64,000 nucleotides of DNA, taken from contig CALVTL010000002.1 in the NCBI GenBank assembly GCA_944362555.1, forward strand, positions 38,242 to 102,241. The letters are read 5' to 3'. This stretch comes from an uncultured Clostridia bacterium (GTDB lineage: Bacteria; Bacillota; Clostridia; Christensenellales; Borkfalkiaceae). Both the position numbers and the translations under genes were made by a program. Below the pieces are notes generated by a model. That model had not been told where the DNA came from, ran no database searches, and saw nothing but the letters and a program-made list of their open reading frames with translations. The stretch's first letter is position 1. The number at the start of each line of letters is the position of its first letter. Shown here piece after piece: positions 54,109 to 61,977 of this stretch.

Positions 54109-55914
54109 ATGGCTAAGGTTATCGGTATCGACTTGGGTACGACAAATTCCTGCGTGGCAGTGATGGAGGGCGGCGAGCCCGTCGTCATCCCCAACGCAGA
54201 GGGCTCCCGCACGACGCCCTCCGTCGTCGCGTTCCAGAAGGACGGCACGCGCGTCGTGGGGCAGGTGGCAAAGAACCAGGCGGTCGCCAACCCCGACAAG
54301 ACGGTCATCTCCATCAAGCGTAAGATGGGGTCCGATTATAAGGTGAAGATCGACGATAAGTCCTATTCGCCGCAGGAGATCTCCGCCATGATCCTCTCCA
54401 AGCTCAAGGCGGACGCGGAGGCATACCTCGGCAGCAAGGTGACGGACGCCGTCATCACCTGTCCTGCATACTTCACCGACGCACAGCGTCAGGCGACCAA
54501 GGACGCGGGCAAGATCGCAGGGCTCAACGTGCTGCGTATCATCAACGAGCCCACGGCGGCGGCGCTCTCCTACGGCCTCGACAAGGACAAGGAGAACAGC
54601 AAGGTCATGATCTACGACCTGGGCGGCGGCACGTTCGATGTCTCCATCCTGGAAATTTCCGACGGCGTCTTTGAAGTGCTCGCCACCAACGGCAACAATA
54701 TGCTGGGCGGCGACGACTTCGATAAGAAGCTCATGGATTACATGGCGGAGGAGTTCAAAAAGGCGCACGGCGTCGACCTCACCAAGGACAAGATGGCGAT
54801 GCAGCGTCTGAAGGAGGCTGCGGAGAAGGCGAAGATCGAGCTCTCGGGCACCATGTCCACCACCGTTTCCCTGCCCTTCATCTCCATGACGGACGCCGGT
54901 CCCGTGCACCTCGATATGGAGATCACCCGCCAGAAGTTCGAGGCGCTCATCGCCGACCTCGTCGACAAGACGGCGGAGCCCATGCGCCTCGCCATGAAGG
55001 ACGCGGGCCTTTCCTATAACGACATCGACAAAGTCATCCTTGTGGGCGGTTCCACGCGTGTGCCCTGCGTCGTGCAGAAGGTCAAACAGCTCACGGGCAA
55101 AGAGCCCTTCAAGGGCATCAACCCCGATGAGTGCGTCGCCATCGGCGCAGCCATCCAGGGCGGCGTTCTGACGGGCGAAGTCAAGGACGTGCTCCTTCTC
55201 GACGTCATGCCTCTCTCGCTCGGCATCGAAACGCTGGGCGGCGTGTTCACCCGTCTTATCGACAGAAATACCACCATCCCCGTCAAAAAGAGCCAGGTGT
55301 TCTCGACGGCGGCGGACAACCAGACGAGCGTGGAGATCCACATTTTGCAGGGCGAGCGCGAATTCTGCCGCGACAACAAGACGATGGGCAGGTTCATGCT
55401 GACGGGCATCGCGCCCGCGCCCCGCGGTATTCCGCAGATCGAAGTCACCTTCGACGTCGACGCCAACGGCATCGTGCACGTCGAGGCGAAGGACCTCGGT
55501 ACGGGCAAATCGACAGACATCACCATCACCTCTTCGACCAACCTTTCGGAGGACGAGATCAACAAGGCGGTCAAGGAAGCCGAGCAGTATGCCGAGGAGG
55601 ACAAGAAGCGCAAGTCCAAGGTGGAGGCGCGCAACAAGCTGGACGGCCTCATCTTCTCCGTCGAACAGACGATGAAGGAGGGCGGCGACAAGTTCTCCGA
55701 GGAGGAGAAGAGCGAGCTCAACGCCGCCGTCGAGGAGGCGAAGAAGGAGCTCGAGGCGGACGACGAGGAGAAGTACAACGCCGCGTTCGAGGCGCTCTCC
55801 TCCAAGGTGCAGCCTATCTTCCAGAAGATGTATCAGCAGGCGGCTGCCGATGCGCAGAACGCGCAGGGCGGCGGCGCAGGCAACGCGGACGGAGATACGG
55901 AGTTCCATCAGTAA
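54109..55914 (+). CDS. dnaK: Hsp70 chaperone DnaK
   Basis: 601 residues. The ATPase domain starts [33 protein letters not shown] and the GGSTRVP block are present; the substrate domain and helical lid end in an Ala/Gly-rich tail. The stretch around residue 65 ([20 protein letters not shown]) lacks the ~24-residue insertion found in Gram-negative DnaK, supporting a Bacillota host. AAGGAG lies upstream of the ATG. It is co-transcribed with grpE; dnaJ follows only after 654 bp of repeats. Confidence 0.98.
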   Translation: MAKVIGIDLGTTNSCVAVMEGGEPVVIPNAEGSRTTPSVVAFQKDGTRVVGQVAKNQAVANPDKTVISIKRKMGSDYKVKIDDKSYSPQEISAMILSKLKADAEAYLGSKVTDAVITCPAYFTDAQRQATKDAGKIAGLNVLRIINEPTAAALSYGLDKDKENSKVMIYDLGGGTFDVSILEISDGVFEVLATNGNNMLGGDDFDKKLMDYMAEEFKKAHGVDLTKDKMAMQRLKEAAEKAKIELSGTMSTTVSLPFISMTDAGPVHLDMEITRQKFEALIADLVDKTAEPMRLAMKDAGLSYNDIDKVILVGGSTRVPCVVQKVKQLTGKEPFKGINPDECVAIGAAIQGGVLTGEVKDVLLLDVMPLSLGIETLGGVFTRLIDRNTTIPVKKSQVFSTAADNQTSVEIHILQGEREFCRDNKTMGRFMLTGIAPAPRGIPQIEVTFDVDANGIVHVEAKDLGTGKSTDITITSSTNLSEDEINKAVKEAEQYAEEDKKRKSKVEARNKLDGLIFSVEQTMKEGGDKFSEEEKSELNAAVEEAKKELEADDEEKYNAAFEALSSKVQPIFQKMYQQAAADAQNAQGGGAGNADGDTEFHQ

Positions 55915-55920
55915 AGAGTT

Positions 55921-55960
55921 CACGGAATTTTCCCGAGCAAAGGCTCGGGAAAATTCCGTG
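55921..55960. terminator. Long hairpin after dnaK
   Basis: A perfect 18-bp stem CACGGAATTTTCCCGAGC/GCTCGGGAAAATTCCGTG with loop AAAG starts 6 nt after the dnaK stop. There is no T run after it, so it could be a terminator, a processing site or another repeat family. Confidence 0.6.
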
Positions 55961-56171
55961 AGAAAGAGAAAACACCGCCGCGACTTTGGCTGCGGCTCGT
56001 TTTCTCTCTGCGGGCGTGCCTCGGGGCTTAACATTCTATCGCGCCCGCATTCACTCTATTCACTCTGTCTCGGCGGCGTTCCTCTTGCGCCGCCGAGAAA
56101 TCAAAGGGGGGATTGTCAAAAAGCATGGAACAATCCCTCAGTCACTTCGTGACAGCTCCCTTTACAGGGTT

Positions 56172-56199
56172 CCCGCAAAAATTTTTAAATTTTTGTGGG
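56172..56199. repeat. 28-bp palindrome, second copy
   Basis: CCCGCAAAAATTTTTAAATT then TTTGTGGG: identical to 45238-45265 except one base, which changes an A-T pair of the stem to G-T. Confidence 0.85.
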
Positions 56200-56276
56200 A
56201 TGTTGCAAGGGAGCCTTGAAAACGGCGTGACTTTCCGTGCGGCGTGATTTTAGAGGGGCGTGTGTCCCGCTCTTCT

Positions 56277-56456
56277 GTCATTCCGCCCGACGCGAGGAGA
56301 AATGCCTGCTTGCAGGAGCATTTCGACGAAGCGGCGCACGAGCCCCAAAGGGGCGAAGTCAGAGAAGCGAGGAATCCCCTCGCAAGGAATGGGGTGCAAT
56401 AAACGAGGAGATCCCTCGTCGCCGCGGGTCGAGCCGCGTGGCTCCGTCGGGATGAC
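56277..56456. repeat. Dispersed GTCATTCCG...GGGATGAC element, copy E
   Basis: 180 bp bounded by GTCATTCCG and CGGGATGAC. It shares the CCGACGCGAGGA left portion and GAGGAATCCCC with copy B, but its inner part differs and is longer. Confidence 0.75.
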
Positions 56457-56568
56457 GTGTTTAAAAAAACGCGCCTGACGAGAGAGGAAAGGGTTCCCTC
56501 TAAGAGGGAGGCTCGCCGAAGCAGAAATCAACCGCAGCCTCGCCGCGACGAGGGTTCAGGTAACAATT

Positions 56569-57708
56569 ATGGCAGAGAAGAGAAATTATTATGAAGTCCT
56601 CGGCGTGAGCAAGGACGCCTCGGAAGAGGAGATCAAGGCGGCGTACAAAAAGCTCGTCAAGCAGTACCACCCCGATCTTCACCCCGGGGATAAGCTCGCC
56701 GCGGAAAAATTCAAGGAGATCAACGAGGCGAACGAGGTGCTCTCCGACAAGCAGAAACGCGCTGCGTACGACTACGAGCAGGCGCATCCCGGCATGGGCG
56801 GGATGGGCGGCATGGGCGGCACGGGCGGCTTTTCGGGCTTCTCGGGCTTCGGCGACATCTTCGACAGCATCTTCCAGGGTTTCGGCGGAAGTGCCTCCGT
56901 TCAGCGCGATACGACGGGCGAAGATATCCAGCTCACCCTCTCGTTGAGCTTTATGGACGCTGCAAAGGGTTGCACCAAGGAAGTCAACTATTCCCGCAAC
57001 GAACCCTGCCCGTCCTGCAACGGAACGGGCGCCAAGGGCGGCACCGCCATGCGCACCTGTACGCGCTGCGGCGGCAAGGGGCAGGTGCGTTTCACGCAGG
57101 ATACCATGTTCGGCCGCACCGTCCGCGTGGGGGCGTGCCCCGACTGCGGCGGCAGGGGAAAGATCGTCACCGACAAGTGCCCCGACTGCAAGGGACGGGG
57201 GTATGTGCGCCGTGAAACGCACATCAAAGTGGATATTCCCGCAGGCGCGGATACGGGCTCTTATATCCGCAAGCGCGGTTACGGGCAGGCGTCCGCAGAG
57301 GGCGGCGCCCCGGGCGATCTCATCATCGTCATCCGCGTCGAACCGCACCGCATCTTCCAGCGCAAGGGCATGGACCTCTATGTCGAGCTGCCCATCCCCT
57401 TCCGCACGGCGGCGCTGGGCGGCACCGTCAAGGTGCCCGGGCTCGACGATACCTTCGATTACGCCATCCCCGAGGGAACGCAGACGGGCACGACGTTCAC
57501 CGTCCGCGGAAAGGGCATCAGATCGCGCAGCGGAACGGGCAACCTCTACATCCGCGTGTTCGTCGAAGTGCCCACCCGCCTCACGCGCGAGCAGAAGGCG
57601 AAGCTCCGCGACGCTGCCGAGGGCGTGGACATCCGCCAATACGACAAGGCAAAAAAATACGCCGACAGCGTCGGCGCCCTGTACGGGAAAGACCCCTACG
57701 GAACGTAA
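56569..57708 (+). CDS. dnaJ: Hsp40 co-chaperone DnaJ
   Basis: 379 residues, a complete type I DnaJ. The J domain contains YHPDLHPGD (HPD triad); then a Gly/Met/Phe-rich linker (GMGGMGGMGGTGGFSGFSGF); then four CxxCxGxG zinc-finger repeats (CPSCNGTG, CTRCGGKG, CPDCGGRG, CPDCKGRG) and the C-terminal client-binding domain. It delivers clients to DnaK and stimulates its ATPase. The codon start is at the ATG preceded by AGGGTTCAGG, a modest site. No clear promoter is visible in the repeat-rich upstream gap. Confidence 0.97.
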   Translation: MAEKRNYYEVLGVSKDASEEEIKAAYKKLVKQYHPDLHPGDKLAAEKFKEINEANEVLSDKQKRAAYDYEQAHPGMGGMGGMGGTGGFSGFSGFGDIFDSIFQGFGGSASVQRDTTGEDIQLTLSLSFMDAAKGCTKEVNYSRNEPCPSCNGTGAKGGTAMRTCTRCGGKGQVRFTQDTMFGRTVRVGACPDCGGRGKIVTDKCPDCKGRGYVRRETHIKVDIPAGADTGSYIRKRGYGQASAEGGAPGDLIIVIRVEPHRIFQRKGMDLYVELPIPFRTAALGGTVKVPGLDDTFDYAIPEGTQTGTTFTVRGKGIRSRSGTGNLYIRVFVEVPTRLTREQKAKLRDAAEGVDIRQYDKAKKYADSVGALYGKDPYGT

Positions 57709-57713
57709 AAATT

Positions 57714-57750
57714 AAAAAAGAAGGTGCGCCCGCGCGCACCTTCTTTTTTT
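57714..57750 (+). terminator. Intrinsic terminator after dnaJ
   Basis: A 10-bp-plus stem GAAGGTGCGC/GCGCACCTTC with loop CCGC, preceded by AAAAAA and followed by seven T, 5 nt after the dnaJ stop. Confidence 0.93.
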
Positions 57751-57890
57751 GCGGGAGACGTTTGCGGCGGCGCGTTGATTCCCACTGCGGAAAAATCATG
57801 AAATAAAGCAAAAAACATACATAAAACGCGTCGGGCGGGGCAAAATGACAGTATACGGGAGGGGAAACCTTGCGTATACGGAGGTAAAAC

Positions 57891-58199
57891 ATGAAGGCAA
57901 CGGGGATCGTGAGAAGGATCGACGAACTCGGGCGCGTGGTCATTTCGAAGGAGATCCGCCGGACGCTGCGCATCCGCGAGGGGGACCCGTCGCTGATAAC
58001 AAGGAGGAGCGGGAGTACAAAAAACGATACCCGCACGGAGATCTCCAAACAACTGCGCGCCGATTCGGCGCTCACGGAATATCTCCTTCGCGCAGACACG
58101 GCGGACGGCGCAGATGCGCCCGCCCCCGATTTTTCGCCCGAGGAGCGGTTCATCCTCTCCCTTTGTTCTTTGAAAGCGCGCGGCGTTCTTCCAAACTGA
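57891..58199 (+). CDS. AbrB/SpoVT-like DNA-binding protein, possibly frameshifted
   Basis: 102 residues. The N-terminal ~33 residues match the SpoVT/AbrB swapped-hairpin DNA-binding domain almost exactly (MKATGIVRRIDELGRVVISK, then EIRRTLRIREGDP; a Ser replaces the usual Pro in VVIPKE). After GDP the usual continuation is lost in this frame. In the -1 frame, around 57990-58050, the DNA reads NKEEREYKKRYPHGDL, resembling the normal DKEGEV...KKYSPIGDL segment. The rest in the original frame looks like a normal helical protein tail. So this is either a divergent short regulator or a gene with one or two frameshifts. GGAGG precedes the ATG. A hairpin follows at 58201. Confidence 0.6.
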   Translation: MKATGIVRRIDELGRVVISKEIRRTLRIREGDPSLITRRSGSTKNDTRTEISKQLRADSALTEYLLRADTADGADAPAPDFSPEERFILSLCSLKARGVLPN

Positions 58200-58200
58200 A

Positions 58201-58226
58201 CGGGGGCGCTTGGAAGAGCGCCCCCG
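58201..58226 (+). terminator. Hairpin after the AbrB-like gene
   Basis: A perfect 10-bp stem CGGGGGCGCT/AGCGCCCCCG with a six-base loop, immediately after the stop. No T run follows, so efficiency is uncertain. Confidence 0.6.
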
Positions 58227-58280
58227 TGGGTTGTCCGCGGCTTTGCCGCACGCCGAAAGCCGTGGCAGAGGATCGCTTGT

Positions 58281-59504
58281 TCAGAGATAGTTGATTGGAA
58301 TGACTTTATCCGTTTCCGACAGGGAGACGGGCTTATCGTAAAGACAAACGACGCCGCCCGTTCCGCGCTTCATATTGGGGATATCGTCGAGCTTTTGAAA
58401 AGCGGAGATGTCTTTTTTGTGCGGATCGGCGTGTTTTTTGATCTCGATGGGATACAGCGTTCCGCTGTCTTCTATCAGCAGGTCGATCTCGTTCATGTCC
58501 TTATCCCTGTAAAAGTAGAGGGGCGGTTCGGTGATCCCGCAGTTATAGTAGCTCTTGATGATCTCCGAAAGGACAAAGTTCTCAAAGAATGCTCCTGCCA
58601 TCGCGCCGTTTTTCAGCACATCGGACGTCGTCCACTTGGTGAGATAGGCGGCAAGTCCCGTATCGAGAAAATAGATCTTGGGGGTTTTTACAACGCGTTT
58701 TAAGATGTTGCTGGAGTAGGGCTGTAAGAGATAGATGATATTTGACGCCACGAGGATGGAGAGCCATCTCTCGGCGGTCGGGACGCTGATGCCGACATCC
58801 CTCGCAAGCGACGTCAGGTTGAGAAGCTGCCCCGTACAGGAGGCGGCGGCGACCATAAAATTGGTAAATTTTACCGTATCGCCGATCTCGGACAGCTCTT
58901 TGACATCCCGTTCGATATAGGTGTTTACATAAGCGCTGTAAAACAGTTTCCAGTCATAACCGGGGTTCTCTGCAAGTTCCGGCATACTGCCGCGATGGAT
59001 CAGATCCCACACATCGGCATATCCGATTTCGACCCTTTCTGCTTTGCGCGCGGCAAAGTATTCTTGCGTCGGAAGAAAGGGCAGATCGAAGGTGACGCCC
59101 TGCCGTTCTCTCATTGACAATCCCAGAAGCGTTACAAGACCGATCCGTCCGGCAAGCGATTCACTGACGCCCTTCATCATCCTGAATTGTTGTGAACCGC
59201 ACAGATAAAACTGACCCTTCTTTTTATCCCTGTCGAGGTACAGCTTTATTTGCTCGAACAGGGCAGGGGCTTTTTGGATCTCGTCAATAAATACGGGAGG
59301 AGGATTGTCCAAAAAGAAGGTGCCGCTCTGTTCCTCTGCGGCGGCGCGCAGGATGGGGTCGTCCAGCGTGGCGCGGCTGAAACCGTCGGTCAGCTTATCA
59401 AGCATCGTCGTCTTCCCGACCTGTCTCGGACCCGCAACAAGCACGGCGCCGAACATTTTCGAGAGTGTTACAACCGTCTTTTCCGCGTGCCTTCTGATAT
59501 ACAT
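58281..59504 (-). CDS. AAA ATPase with DUF4143 domain
   Basis: 407 residues. N-terminal ATPase: Walker A GPRQVGKT (25-32) and Walker B VFIDE (71-75). The C-terminal DUF4143 domain carries a nuclease-like fold signature (FYRDKDMNEIDLLIEDSG, then YPIEIKKHADPHKKDI). This is a widespread family of unknown role, often in variable genome regions and sometimes discussed as restriction- or toxin-related. GGAGG precedes the ATG. It is a single-gene unit with its own promoter and a large imperfect palindrome over the -10 box. The AT-rich promoter contrasts with the GC-rich surroundings. Confidence 0.92.
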   Translation of the reverse strand: MYIRRHAEKTVVTLSKMFGAVLVAGPRQVGKTTMLDKLTDGFSRATLDDPILRAAAEEQSGTFFLDNPPPVFIDEIQKAPALFEQIKLYLDRDKKKGQFYLCGSQQFRMMKGVSESLAGRIGLVTLLGLSMRERQGVTFDLPFLPTQEYFAARKAERVEIGYADVWDLIHRGSMPELAENPGYDWKLFYSAYVNTYIERDVKELSEIGDTVKFTNFMVAAASCTGQLLNLTSLARDVGISVPTAERWLSILVASNIIYLLQPYSSNILKRVVKTPKIYFLDTGLAAYLTKWTTSDVLKNGAMAGAFFENFVLSEIIKSYYNCGITEPPLYFYRDKDMNEIDLLIEDSGTLYPIEIKKHADPHKKDISAFQKLDDIPNMKRGTGGVVCLYDKPVSLSETDKVIPINYL

Positions 59505-59518
59505 GACATCCTCCTTTT

Positions 59519-59551
59519 CGGCTGATATAATATCCGATATTATTATAGCCG
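59519..59551. promoter_or_regulatory. Imperfect 16-bp inverted repeat over the DUF4143 promoter
   Basis: CGGCTGATATAATATC and GATATTATTATAGCCG flank one central base. The palindrome contains the -10 box (59542-59547) and the start site, a typical repressor position. Confidence 0.6.
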
Positions 59552-59570
59552 ATATTTTTCAAAAAGTCAA
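59542..59570 (-). promoter_or_regulatory. Sigma-A promoter of the DUF4143 ATPase gene
   Basis: Minus strand TTGACT (59565-59570), 17 nt, TATAAT (59542-59547). Confidence 0.8.
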
Positions 59571-59633
59571 CCCCTGTGCGCGGATCTCATGAGGGGCGCG
59601 GAACGGTCTTTTATTGCCGTGAAGTATCAACAG

Positions 59634-59667
59634 AACGGGAGCCGTCCTTCGGGCAGCTCCCGTTTTT
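59634..59667. terminator. Terminator hairpin after the flavodoxin lipoprotein gene
   Basis: Stem AACGGGAGC/GCTCCCGTT with a 13-base loop that could pair further. The T run (TTTTT) is on the plus strand; on the minus strand, where the flavodoxin gene ends 60 bp earlier, only TTCTGTT follows. Confidence 0.6.
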
Positions 59668-59728
59668 GGATTTTTGTCGGAACACGGCGATCGTCAATGT
59701 GGATCTTTGTCATTATGCCGCCGCGTCA

Positions 59729-60724
59729 TTATGCCGCCGCGATAAGAACAGAAAAGTCCTCGTCTTGGGCGGCGAACAGCTCGATCGCCCCGTCGTCAAG
59801 GCTTCCGACGGGAACGAGCCCGTTCGATAAGCGAAAGTCCCGATAGAAAATGGCAAGATTGCCCCACGGGGAATACATCGTAATGTCGCCCGCCGAAGGG
59901 GTGCAGCTTGTCGGCGCGTCGGATAGATCCCAATCTTCCGAACCGTCGGGAAGGTAAGCTATTTTTTCGGTTGAGTTGTAGTCGGAAAATTCCAGCGTTA
60001 AGGGCAGGCGGGATGCAAGGTCGCGCGCCACGGAATTATCGTATAAGGTCGCATAGACCGTTTCGCCGCCGATGGTAAAGGAAATGCGGTTTGTTTCTGC
60101 ATTGCTCGTAATGCCGAGCGCCTCGATCCAGCTTTCCACGCGCGTTTGGGCAGAGGAAAGCTGCGAAGAGGTAAAGTGCAGGTTTTCCACAAAGTCAATG
60201 TCGGGATATTCACTCGACAAGCCGTTGAACGCGCCGCTGCCCGAAGAAGAGCCGCTCGTCGAGAAGGTGTAGACCTCTTTGCCCGAAAAATCGTAGCTTT
60301 CCAAAAAGGTCTGAATGATGCGCGGCGCATCTCCCCACCAGATGGGATGTCCGATGAACACCTTGTCGTAAGATGCCATATCTTCCACCTCGTTTGCAAT
60401 GGCGGGACGGGCGTTTTCGTCGTTCTGCTCGCGGTTGGCGCGGCAGTCATCGTTGGAATAATTGAGGTCGGCGTCGTTGTACGGCACTTCGGGGACGATC
60501 TCAAACAGCGTTCCGCCCGTCGTATCGGCGATGATCTCCGCCACGCCTTCCGTATTGCCTGTTGCCGAAAAATAGGCGACGAGCACTTTCCCTTGCCCGA
60601 CGGAAGGGGGCGGCGCAGTCTGATCATTTTGCCCCTGCTGTCCTTCGGGATCGGAACAACCCGTAAAGATAAATACGAGCGCGCACAGCATTGCCGTGAT
60701 GACGATCAACAATTTTTGTTTCAT
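59729..60724 (-). CDS. Lipoprotein with flavodoxin domain and cyclophilin-like domain
   Basis: 331 residues. The lipobox ends at Cys23 (IFTGC), so the protein is anchored on the outer face. Residues ~45-205 form a flavodoxin (VLVAYFSATGNTEGVAEIIA holds the FMN phosphate loop; GHPIWWGDAPRII and TFSTSGSSSGSG follow). Residues ~212-331 match the cyclophilin-like fold domain often attached to such flavodoxins (ISFTIGGETVYATLYDNSVA, then DITMYSPWGNLAIFYRDF). FMN-dependent electron transfer outside the cell is expected. The ATG at 60724 is chosen because it gives the signal peptide. Last gene of the redox cluster. Confidence 0.88.
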   Translation of the reverse strand: MKQKLLIVITAMLCALVFIFTGCSDPEGQQGQNDQTAPPPSVGQGKVLVAYFSATGNTEGVAEIIADTTGGTLFEIVPEVPYNDADLNYSNDDCRANREQNDENARPAIANEVEDMASYDKVFIGHPIWWGDAPRIIQTFLESYDFSGKEVYTFSTSGSSSGSGAFNGLSSEYPDIDFVENLHFTSSQLSSAQTRVESWIEALGITSNAETNRISFTIGGETVYATLYDNSVARDLASRLPLTLEFSDYNSTEKIAYLPDGSEDWDLSDAPTSCTPSAGDITMYSPWGNLAIFYRDFRLSNGLVPVGSLDDGAIELFAAQDEDFSVLIAAA

Positions 60725-60735
60725 ATCCGTTCTCC

Positions 60736-61293
60736 TTATATTTTTCTGATGACTTTGGCGGGGTTTCCCGCCACGACGGTATTGGCGGGGACGTCGTGCG
60801 TGACGACGCTTCCCGCGCCGATGACAGCGTTTTCTCCCACGGTCACGCCGGGAAGGACGATTGCGCCCGCACCGATCCATACGCCGCGCTCAATATGAAT
60901 GGGCTTGGAAGTGAGCGTGCGGCGGAGCGAGGGTTCTGATCCGTGGTTTTCGGTGATGAGGCAGACCTTCGGGCCGATGAACACGTCGTCGCCCAAGGTG
61001 ATGCCGCCCCTGTCCATAAAGGTGCAGGCGTGGTTGATGAACACGTTCGTGCCGACGCGGATATTTGCGCCGAAGTCTGTATAAAAGGGCGTCCACAGCG
61101 TGAAGTCGTCTTCGACCTTCTGCCCCGTCAGCTCGGAAAACAGCCGCCGTATCTCTTCTTCGCCCAAAACCTGCGTATTGAGCTGCTGCGTCAGCATTTT
61201 CGCCTTGCAGATGACCGCCTTTATTTTGTAATATTCGGGATCGTCGCAGGAGACGGGTTCGCCCGACCTGTCCCGTTCTAAAATGTCTTTCAT
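60736..61293 (-). CDS. Sugar O-acetyltransferase (LacA/Maa type)
   Basis: About 185 residues. An N-terminal maltose-acetyltransferase-like helical region (DPEYYKIKAVICKAKMLTQQ) precedes a left-handed beta-helix of hexapeptide repeats (FINHACTFMDRGGITLGDDV, then IERGVWIGAGAIVLPGVTVG) ending VVAGNPAKVIRKI. It uses acetyl-CoA to acetylate a sugar or a small thiol or amine. The ATG at 61293 overlaps the flavin reductase stop (ATGA); a GTG 24 nt upstream is less likely. Members of this fold often sit in stress or detoxification clusters, so its substrate here is uncertain. Confidence 0.92.
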   Translation of the reverse strand: MKDILERDRSGEPVSCDDPEYYKIKAVICKAKMLTQQLNTQVLGEEEIRRLFSELTGQKVEDDFTLWTPFYTDFGANIRVGTNVFINHACTFMDRGGITLGDDVFIGPKVCLITENHGSEPSLRRTLTSKPIHIERGVWIGAGAIVLPGVTVGENAVIGAGSVVTHDVPANTVVAGNPAKVIRKI

Positions 61294-61841
61294 ACTTTTT
61301 TCCCGAAGCTCATGCACTTGCCGATGGTGTCGCCTGTTTTCAGATAGGTATAGCCGGGCATCTCAAAGAGGACGGGCTTGAACTTGTCGAAATCGGGCTT
61401 GTCGCCCTTTTCCCCCAAAATACTCTCATCGGCAAAGGTATTGTTGACCTTCACCATAAAATTTTCAAACGCTGGCGTTTCATACACATCGGCGACGATG
61501 CATTCCATCGTAAGTTTGGCGTCGGTTGCGAGTGGCGCGCCCGTTTCGCCCACGGTATAGCCGAGCAGTTCCGACTTATCCGTTTTGTTCCCCGATACGG
61601 CTCCCGTGGCGGCGGCTTTCTCGAGCCAGCTTTCGTCCACCACGTTGATGGAAAGAACTCTGTTCTCCCTGATCCCGCGGTTGATATAGTGCGCCTTTGC
61701 AAGGCTGACCATCGCCATATCGTGCGCGGGAATGCCGATATGCGCGACGAGCGTCCGGGTCGGCTTGCCGCCGACCATTGCGCCCACCACGATGACGGGC
61801 GTGGGATAGAGTGCCACTCCGTTTCCGAGATTCTTTTTCAT
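61290..61841 (-). CDS. Flavin reductase family protein
   Basis: 183 residues. FMN-binding split-barrel flavin reductase-like protein (ALYPTPVIVVGAMVGGKPTR, HYINRGIRENRVLSINVVDE, then NTFADESILGEKGDKPD). These proteins reduce FMN with NAD(P)H or act as FMN-binding quinone/flavoenzyme partners. First gene of a three-gene run with the acetyltransferase and the flavodoxin lipoprotein, driven by the promoter at 61891-61919, whose upstream motif also occurs before the 63706 gene. Confidence 0.88.
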   Translation of the reverse strand: MKKNLGNGVALYPTPVIVVGAMVGGKPTRTLVAHIGIPAHDMAMVSLAKAHYINRGIRENRVLSINVVDESWLEKAAATGAVSGNKTDKSELLGYTVGETGAPLATDAKLTMECIVADVYETPAFENFMVKVNNTFADESILGEKGDKPDFDKFKPVLFEMPGYTYLKTGDTIGKCMSFGKKV

Positions 61842-61890
61842 GGTTGTACTCCAAAAAAATAAGTGTGCAAAGATTTTTCTTTACACACTG

Positions 61891-61919
61891 ATTATATCGC
61901 GATCGCTTTATTATGTAAA
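61891..61919 (-). promoter_or_regulatory. Promoter of the flavin reductase operon
   Basis: Minus strand TTTACA (61914-61919), 17 nt, TATAAT (61891-61896). Same boxes and spacing as the promoter at 63737. Confidence 0.85.
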
Positions 61920-61959
61920 ATACTTATTTTTTATTTCAAGTTATGCAATCAAGTTATAG
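61913..61959 (-). promoter_or_regulatory. Probable LysR-regulator site, copy 1
   Basis: In plus-strand sense, ATGTAAAATACTTATTTTTT is followed by two spaced TTAT-containing half-sites (GTTATGCA and GTTATAG). Nearly the same sequence is at 63759-63804. It overlaps the -35 box and extends upstream, where LysR activators bind. Confidence 0.65.
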
Positions 61960-61977
61960 TAGCGGCGCGGGAAGGCG

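Larger units (their letters stand above)
55915..56568. other. Repeat-filled gap between dnaK and dnaJ
   Basis: No credible gene. It holds an 18-bp-stem hairpin just after dnaK, a 28-bp palindrome at 56172 and a 180-bp dispersed element at 56277. dnaK and dnaJ usually lie close together, so this looks like secondary insertion of non-coding repeats. Confidence 0.7.

Noticed and set aside
53644-56034. Long open frame antisense to grpE and dnaK
   Set aside because: dnaK antisense strands are well known for spurious open frames; the dnaK frame has unmistakable family motifs.
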